64,000 nt of DNA from Actinobacteria bacterium OK074 (GTDB taxonomy: Bacteria > Actinomycetota > Actinomycetes > Streptomycetales > Streptomycetaceae). Below are positions 59,288-64,000 of this stretch, one piece after another (the first letter of the stretch is position 1; each line of letters begins with the position of its first letter). The notes under the pieces were generated by a model that saw nothing but the letters and a program-made list of their open reading frames with translations, was not told where the DNA came from and ran no database searches. A program made the translations under genes and the position numbers. The stretch lies in the NCBI GenBank assembly GCA_001298575.1, contig LJCV01000252.1, positions 1 to 64,000 of the forward strand, given 5' to 3'.

Positions 59288-60387
59288 CCGCCGCCGCCCG
59301 GCGGGGCACCACCACCGTCTCGGTGCGGGCCGTGCGCAAGGTCGCCGAACGGGCAGCGGCCGAGGCGCTTCCGGGCCGGGACGGCGCCCGGCCGGCGAGT
59401 GCCGTCGCGTCCGTGCGCGGCGGGCGGGCGGAGGTGTCCCTCGGGGTGACGCTGCCCTATCCGGCCCCGCTGGCCGACACGGTCCGGAGCGTTCAACGGC
59501 ACGTGGTGGAGCGCACCGGACGGCTGACGGGACTGGACGTGCCCTTCGCGCGCGTCGACGTCACCTCGCTCGTTCCGGCGTCGTCCGCCCACCCTCCGGT
59601 GCGGCCGGCCGACAGCCCCGGTGCGGGCACCTCCGGGATCCGACCCCCCAGGCGCTGGTGGTCCCAGCGGCGGGTCCCGGTCGCCGTGCTCACCGCGGTG
59701 GCCGCGGCAGGCTGCGGGGCCCTCGCCCTCGACCTGGTACGGACCCACGTCGCCCGGCACGCGGCTGCCGCCTGGCGGGTCTCCGCCGTGCACTGGCTGT
59801 CCGGGCACGGGCCCGGCGACCCGTCCGTCACCGTCGGCGGCGGGCTGACGGCACTGGCCGGGATCTGGCTGCTCGTCCTCGCGCTCACCCCGGGCCGACG
59901 CCGTCTGCTCACCGTCCGCACCCCCACGGCCCACGTCGGCGCGGCGGTGGACCGCTCGGCCGTCGAGACACTGGTCGCCGACGCGGTGGCAGCCGTGGGG
60001 GGTGTCGAAGCGGTACGCGTCCGGGTACGCCGCCGCCGGGTCACCGTGCGGGCCGGGCTCGCCTTCGGCGACCGGGCAGCCGCGCGGGACGCCGTCACGG
60101 CCGCCGCCCGCGACACCCTCACCGCCTGCCACCTGCGCCACGACCCCCGGCTGCGGATCGCCCTCGCTCCGCAGCCGGTCCGGCAGCCGCCCGACCGCAC
60201 GGCGGACACGGCAGCGGCGACACCGCGAGACGGTGACGGCGCAGACCCGTCCGGGACGGCCGTGACCGCACCGCGAACCGCGCCGACGGCCGACGCGCCG
60301 CGAGACAGCGCCTCCCACCACGTGTACGGCCTGTCGGAGTCGGCCGCGGTGCCGACGTCCGCTCGGGCCGCCGGAGGTGACCGGTGA
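59284..60387 (+). CDS. Asp23-like protein with membrane helices and second Asp23-like domain (DUF6286-type)
   Basis: The 367-residue protein begins with an Asp23-like half (VSVRAVRKVAERAAAEALPG, VRGGRAEVSLGVTLPYPAPL, VDVTSLVPAS). Two membrane helices follow, near residues 137-155 (VAVLTAVAAAGCGALALDLV) and 187-205 (LTALAGIWLLVLALTPG). A second module of about 90 residues is AVDRSAVETLVADAVAAVGG with VRVRVRRRRVTVRAGLAF. The C-terminus is low-complexity. It is coupled to its neighbours by ATGA and GTGA overlaps. It probably anchors Asp23 oligomers. Confidence 0.8.
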   Translation: MTAAARRGTTTVSVRAVRKVAERAAAEALPGRDGARPASAVASVRGGRAEVSLGVTLPYPAPLADTVRSVQRHVVERTGRLTGLDVPFARVDVTSLVPASSAHPPVRPADSPGAGTSGIRPPRRWWSQRRVPVAVLTAVAAAGCGALALDLVRTHVARHAAAAWRVSAVHWLSGHGPGDPSVTVGGGLTALAGIWLLVLALTPGRRRLLTVRTPTAHVGAAVDRSAVETLVADAVAAVGGVEAVRVRVRRRRVTVRAGLAFGDRAAARDAVTAAARDTLTACHLRHDPRLRIALAPQPVRQPPDRTADTAAATPRDGDGADPSGTAVTAPRTAPTADAPRDSASHHVYGLSESAAVPTSARAAGGDR

Positions 60388-60971
60388 TGCCGCACATCCG
60401 CACCGCCGTCAACCGGGCCGTCCTCGGGGCCGTCGGGCTCGTGCTCCTCGGCACGGGCTCGTGGCTCGCCGCCGCGGACCGCGCCGTCGTGAACCGAATG
60501 CCGTCCTGGTGGCCCGCACCCGGTCCGGGCACCGTCCTGCTGGACCGGGACCGGCCGGCACAGCTGCGCGGCGAGGGCTGGTGGACCCTCGGCGTCACAG
60601 CCGCCGCGATTGCTCTCACCGTCCTGTTCGCCTCCTGGTTCCTCGCGCAACTGCACTCCGGCCGGGCCCGGCGGCTGGCCCTGCCCTCGCCGGGCGCCAC
60701 GGTGCGCCCCCAGGCTCTGGCCGAAGCCCTGGCCACCCGCGTGTCGGCGCTCCCCGGGGTCGCCCGCAGCCGGGCCCGCGTGCTGCCCCGTCCGGGACGG
60801 CGGCTGGACTTCGGGCTGCGCCTCTGGCTGGAGCCGGGCACGCCCCCGGAGGCCGTGCTGCCCACCGTCTGCGCGGTGGCGGCGGAGGCCGAGCGGTCGA
60901 CGGCCCCGTACACGGCACACACGCGCGTCCGCCTGAGCGCGGCATCGCACCGGGTGCCCCGTGTCCGCTGA
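60384..60971 (+). CDS. AmaP-like membrane anchor of Asp23
   Basis: The 195-residue protein starts at a GTG immediately followed by an ATG (both fit) and overlaps the previous stop. A helix near residues 13-30 (VLGAVGLVLLGTGSWLAAA), an extracytoplasmic loop and a second helix near 66-88 (TLGVTAAAIALTVLFASWFL) match AmaP topology. The C-terminal cytoplasmic domain of about 100 residues resembles an Asp23-like fold (ATRVSALPGVARSRARVLPR, LDFGLRLWLEPGTPPEAVLP). It ends the operon. Confidence 0.82.
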   Translation: MMPHIRTAVNRAVLGAVGLVLLGTGSWLAAADRAVVNRMPSWWPAPGPGTVLLDRDRPAQLRGEGWWTLGVTAAAIALTVLFASWFLAQLHSGRARRLALPSPGATVRPQALAEALATRVSALPGVARSRARVLPRPGRRLDFGLRLWLEPGTPPEAVLPTVCAVAAEAERSTAPYTAHTRVRLSAASHRVPRVR

Positions 60972-61061
60972 GCACACGCCGAGCACACCGAACCGCGCCC
61001 CGGCCGGATACGACCGCCCCGACCGCCCACCTTCTGGTGACCGGCACTGCGGCGCGCCCCG

Positions 61062-61235
61062 GTGGCCCTGTGGGACGGGGACACCTCGGACTGCGCGGCG
61101 GCGCTGACGTGCTACGCGGTCCTGGCGGTGCTTCCGGCGCTGCTCGCGGCGGTGCCGACGGTCGGGATGATCGGCCCTGGCACGGCCCAGGAGTTCGTCG
61201 GCCATGTCACCGCATGCGGCCCGGTCCAGTCCGGT
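61062..61235 (+). pseudogene. YihY/BrkB-family membrane protein, N-terminal fragment
   Basis: VALWDGDTSDCAAALTCYAV with LAVLPALLAAVPTVGMIG resembles the first part of YihY/BrkB proteins (usually AAALTYYAVLALFPAL). The frame loses similarity after about 55 residues, whereas the family has about 300. It has a GTG or ATG start possibility but no companion sequence. Confidence 0.65.
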
Positions 61236-61304
61236 GCCGAGTCGTACACCGTCCTGGCGGGTGCGCCGGGCGCGGAGCACGGCCGGGTGCGGCGGGCCGG
61301 CCGG

Positions 61305-62015
61305 TCAGAGCACGGGGAAGTCCGTCGTCCCGTAACACGCGTCGGGCAGGGGATCCGGTACGGCGTCGGGGTCGAGGAGGTGGGCGACCAGGGCGACGGC
61401 GGTGCGGTGCCAGAGGCGGTGGCGGCGCAGCATCGCGTGGTCACCGCCGCCGATCACGGCCAGCCCCGCCCGCGCGGCCGTGCCCTGCGCCCGGCGCACG
61501 CAGTCGGCCGAGTCGGCGGGCGAGGTGACGCGGTCCCGTTCGCCGTGCAGGGCGACCAGGTGCCGTCCCGCCGTCTGCGCCACCGGCTCGCCCGGCGGCC
61601 ACCACGGCGCCAGGGCGACCACGCCGCGCACCCGTGGGTGCCCCGCGGCGCCCAGTGCGGCCCGGCCGCCCATGGAGTGGCCGAGCAGCACCACGGGAAC
61701 GGGGCCGGCCAGTTCGGCGAGTTCGTCCAGCGCCCGCACCGTGTCCCGTACGGGGTCGGCGCGCCCGCCGTTCCAGCCGCGCACCCGGTAGCGGACCCGG
61801 GCGACCAGCACGTCCTGCCGCGGCACCGCGGCGGACACCGCGCGCACGACGGGTTCCATCCGCAGCGCGGCGAGCTGCCAGGGCCGGGCGGGACGATCGC
61901 TCGCCACCTGCCCTCCGTGCAGCACCAGCACGGCCGCCCGCGCCCGGGGCGGACACCACCGCGGCACCAGCGCACCCCTGGGCGACGGTACGAACCCGCT
62001 CTCGTCCTGCTGCAC
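61305..62015 (-). CDS. Alpha/beta hydrolase (dienelactone-hydrolase-like)
   Basis: The protein is 236 residues from a GTG behind GGGAGCG. AVLVLHGGQVASDRPA has the oxyanion HGG. VVLLGHSMGGRAALGAAGHP is the nucleophile elbow with Ser, LVALHGERDRVTSP carries the acidic residue and VIGGGDHAMLRRHRLWH the catalytic His. It is a soluble enzyme, probably an esterase or thioesterase. It lies downstream of the DUF1295 gene on the same strand. Confidence 0.88.
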   Translation of the reverse strand: MQQDESGFVPSPRGALVPRWCPPRARAAVLVLHGGQVASDRPARPWQLAALRMEPVVRAVSAAVPRQDVLVARVRYRVRGWNGGRADPVRDTVRALDELAELAGPVPVVLLGHSMGGRAALGAAGHPRVRGVVALAPWWPPGEPVAQTAGRHLVALHGERDRVTSPADSADCVRRAQGTAARAGLAVIGGGDHAMLRRHRLWHRTAVALVAHLLDPDAVPDPLPDACYGTTDFPVL

Positions 62016-62101
62016 GATGAGACGCTCCCTGTCGCTGTGAGCCCGCGTGCGGGCGGGCCGTGCGGTTGATCGGCCCGGTACATCCTCTCCGGGCCGGTGC
62101 G

Positions 62102-62938
62102 TCACGCCGCCCACGGCCCCCTCCGGTCCCCGCGCCGGTTCCGCCCCGGCGGGCGGGGCAGGAAGCCGCTGGTACGGGCCGCGTAGTCGGCGTAGCCGGG
62201 GCGGGCGGCCATGTGCCGTTCCAGCAGGCGTTTGCCGCTTCCCCGGGTCAGCAACAGGCTCATCACCACCGGGGAGACCACGGACACGGCGGCGGCCGGC
62301 GCGCAGTCGCAGGCGAGCAGGAAGAGACCCCACCACACGCAGAAGTCGCCGAAGTAGTTGGGGTGCCGGGTCCACGCCCACAGTCCCCGGTCCATGATCC
62401 GCCCCCGGTTGGCGGGATCGGCCCGGAATCGGGCGAGCTGGGCGTCTCCGACCGCCTCGAAACCGAGGCCGACCGCCCACAGCGCCGCCCCGGCCCAGGC
62501 GAGGGGTGACGGCGGGCCCGGCACGTACTGCGCCGCCTGCACGGGCAGGGACACCAGCCACACGAGGGCGCCCTGCACCAGGTAGACCATCCGCAGGGCG
62601 TACGCGTTCCGGCTGCCGGGCGCCCGGGCCAGCAACGCCTCGTAGCGCGGGTCCTCGCCGTGGCCCCGGCCCCGGCGGGCGATGTGCACCGCCAGGCGCA
62701 GCCCCCAGGCAGCCGTCAGCGAGGTCACCAGCAGCCGTCGTACGCCATCGCCGTTCCCGGTGGAGAGCGCGAAGGCAGTGGCGGCCACCACGGTGAAGCC
62801 GATGCCCCAGGCGACGTCCACGATCCGGTGCACGCCCACGCGCAGCGCGACGGCGAAGGTGGCCAGCATGACCGTGAGGGCCGCGACGGCGGTCCAGCCG
62901 AGGTTGGCCGCGAAGGCGCCCCACGGGAAGGTGCTCAC
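62102..62938 (-). CDS. DUF1295/steroid 5-alpha-reductase-type membrane protein
   Basis: The 278-residue protein has six or seven membrane helices. The C-terminal signature LWAWTRHPNYFGDFCVWWGL is characteristic of DUF1295 and of isoprenylcysteine methyltransferase-like or reductase enzymes. IVDVAWGIGFTVVAATAFAL is near the N-terminus. The GTG start overlaps the upstream stop. The upstream partner is a cyclopropane-fatty-acid-synthase-type methyltransferase, so the pair probably modifies membrane lipids. Its own reaction, probably double-bond reduction, is inferred. Confidence 0.9.
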   Translation of the reverse strand: MSTFPWGAFAANLGWTAVAALTVMLATFAVALRVGVHRIVDVAWGIGFTVVAATAFALSTGNGDGVRRLLVTSLTAAWGLRLAVHIARRGRGHGEDPRYEALLARAPGSRNAYALRMVYLVQGALVWLVSLPVQAAQYVPGPPSPLAWAGAALWAVGLGFEAVGDAQLARFRADPANRGRIMDRGLWAWTRHPNYFGDFCVWWGLFLLACDCAPAAAVSVVSPVVMSLLLTRGSGKRLLERHMAARPGYADYAARTSGFLPRPPGRNRRGDRRGPWAA

Positions 62939-64000
62939 GGCCGGTCCAGCCCCTCGTACCAGGTGTGCGCGGTCGTCCTCATCCCGCTGTCACCACCGGG
63001 GCCGGGCCGCACGCCCAGGATCTGGTCGACGCCCATCCGGCCCTCCTCGAACGCCAGCGCCCCGCCGACCAGGTACAGCCGCCACACCCGCGCGGTCTCC
63101 TCGCCCGCCAGCCGCACGAACGCCTCCCAGCGCTCCTCCAGCGTGTGGTGCCACGCCTGGACCGTGCGGACGTAGTGCTCGCGCAGGGACTCGGTGTGCC
63201 GGACCTCCAGGCCCGCCCGCTCCAGCAGGGACACCGTCTCGCCCAGCGGGCGCATGTGCATGTCGGGGGCGATGTACGCCTCGATGAACGGTCCGCCGCC
63301 GGGCGCGTCGTGCCCGCGCGACATCTGCTGCACCAGCACCCGGCCGCGTGGCCGGACGAGCCGGTGCAGGGCGGCGGCGAACGCCGGGTACTCCGCGTCG
63401 CCGACGTGCTCGCCCATCTCGACGGTGGCCACGGCGTCGTAACCCCCGGCCCCGCCGCCCTCGATGTCGCGGTAGTCCTGGCAGACCACGTCCACCCGGT
63501 CGGTCAGACCGCGCTCGTGGACCTGGCCGCGTACGTACGCGGCCTGCTCGCGGGCCAGGGTGACCGCGGTGACCCGCGCCCCGTGCCGCTCGGCCGCGTA
63601 CAGGGTGAGCGAGCCCCAGCCGCAGCCGATGTCCAGCAGCCGGGCCCCGGGCGTCAGGGCGAGCTTGCGGCACACCAGTTCCAGCTTGGCCCGCTGGGCG
63701 TCGGCGGGACCGAAACCGGAATCCCGGCTCGCCCAGTAGCCGCAGGAGTAGGCCATGGTGTCGTCGAGGAGCAGGGCGTAGAAGTCGTTGGACAGGTCGT
63801 AGTGGTGACTGATCGCGGCCCGGTCGCGGGCACGGCTGTGGAGGCCGCCGCGCAGCCGGGCCTGGGAGGCGGGCGCCGCCGGACGCGGGCCGACCGCGCC
63901 GAGCCGTACGGCGGTGGCGAGTGCTCGGGCCCGGTCGGCGGGGGTGAGGCGGGGCAGGCGCGGCCCGCGCTCCCGCTGGGCGGCCCACACCGCCCGCAGT
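62935..64000 (-). CDS. Cyclopropane-fatty-acyl-phospholipid synthase family methyltransferase (N-terminus outside window)
   Basis: About 355 residues are visible and the frame stays open to the window edge; the family is usually 400-440 residues. SAM-binding motif I is LTPGARLLDIGCGWGSLTLY. AISHHYDLSNDFYALLLDDT with MAYSCGYWA and VEMGEHVGDAEYPAFAAALH are CFA-synthase signatures. FIEAYIAPDMHMRPLGETVS and VQAWHHTLEERWEAF follow. It would transfer a methylene or methyl group from SAM to an unsaturated acyl chain in the membrane. Its stop overlaps the DUF1295 start. Confidence 0.93.
   Translation of the reverse strand, partial: LRAVWAAQRERGPRLPRLTPADRARALATAVRLGAVGPRPAAPASQARLRGGLHSRARDRAAISHHYDLSNDFYALLLDDTMAYSCGYWASRDSGFGPADAQRAKLELVCRKLALTPGARLLDIGCGWGSLTLYAAERHGARVTAVTLAREQAAYVRGQVHERGLTDRVDVVCQDYRDIEGGGAGGYDAVATVEMGEHVGDAEYPAFAAALHRLVRPRGRVLVQQMSRGHDAPGGGPFIEAYIAPDMHMRPLGETVSLLERAGLEVRHTESLREHYVRTVQAWHHTLEERWEAFVRLAGEETARVWRLYLVGGALAFEEGRMGVDQILGVRPGPGGDSGMRTTAHTWYEGLDRP

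Overview
The window is high-GC actinobacterial DNA and almost certainly Streptomyces. Supporting signs are frequent GTG starts, GTGA/ATGA overlaps inside operons, a DnaE2/Y-polymerase cassette, LuxR-type two-component systems, several ECF sigma factors, Asp23/AmaP envelope-stress genes and a palindromic repeat familiar from Streptomyces. Many broken genes and two transposase remnants point to an accessory, possibly chromosome-arm, region. I saw no tRNA, rRNA, CRISPR array or intact insertion sequence.

Layout. 1-6.7 kb: the start of a YhgE/Pip-type membrane gene behind a TetR-type operator, then a four-gene molybdenum hydroxylase operon (2Fe-2S, FAD, Moco and XdhC subunits) divergent from a TetR regulator. 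6.7-11.3 kb: a DnaE2 plus inactive Y-polymerase mutasome under a LexA-like box. 11.5-13.1 kb: an IS256-family remnant and gene scraps. 13.3-17.5 kb: a P-type ATPase operon with two TrkA-type proteins. 17.5-28.1 kb: an island resembling the mycobacterial Dos (hypoxia/dormancy) regulon, with a Ddn-like nitroreductase, a CtpF-like ATPase, a ferredoxin scrap, an Rv1733c-family protein, a GAF histidine kinase, small membrane proteins, an FAD oxidase and many decayed genes. It is dotted with paired 14-bp GGGCC(G/T)NN(C/T)GGNCN boxes spaced 21-22 bp. 28.1-36.2 kb: short-chain dehydrogenase, TetR, a decayed second YhgE copy coupled to a QueG-like iron-sulfur protein, and hydrolases (two broken). The palindrome AAACCGATCGGTTT links 0.8, 30.4 and 32.6 kb.

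36.7-48.1 kb: two copies of one module, an MMPL transporter plus a two-component system, each behind a TAGTAC-type palindrome. The first copy has lost most of its kinase; the second is complete and followed by a secreted SGNH esterase. 48.1-54.1 kb: IS5-family remnant, photolyase, a MerR/B12-domain regulator, two ECF sigma factors, an RskA-like anti-sigma factor and a membrane-linked HTH protein. This looks like a light and oxidative-stress block.

54.1-61.2 kb: envelope-stress block. An ECF sigma gene overlaps a gene fusing an anti-sigma zinc motif to an Asp23-like domain, then a second Asp23-like gene. Divergent from it is a membrane-anchored sulfite-oxidase-type molybdoenzyme, with three 14-bp iterons in the shared promoter, then a fasciclin lipoprotein, a strong terminator and an Asp23/AmaP operon. 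61.3-64 kb: a hydrolase, a DUF1295 membrane protein and a cyclopropane-fatty-acid-synthase-like methyltransferase cut by the window end.
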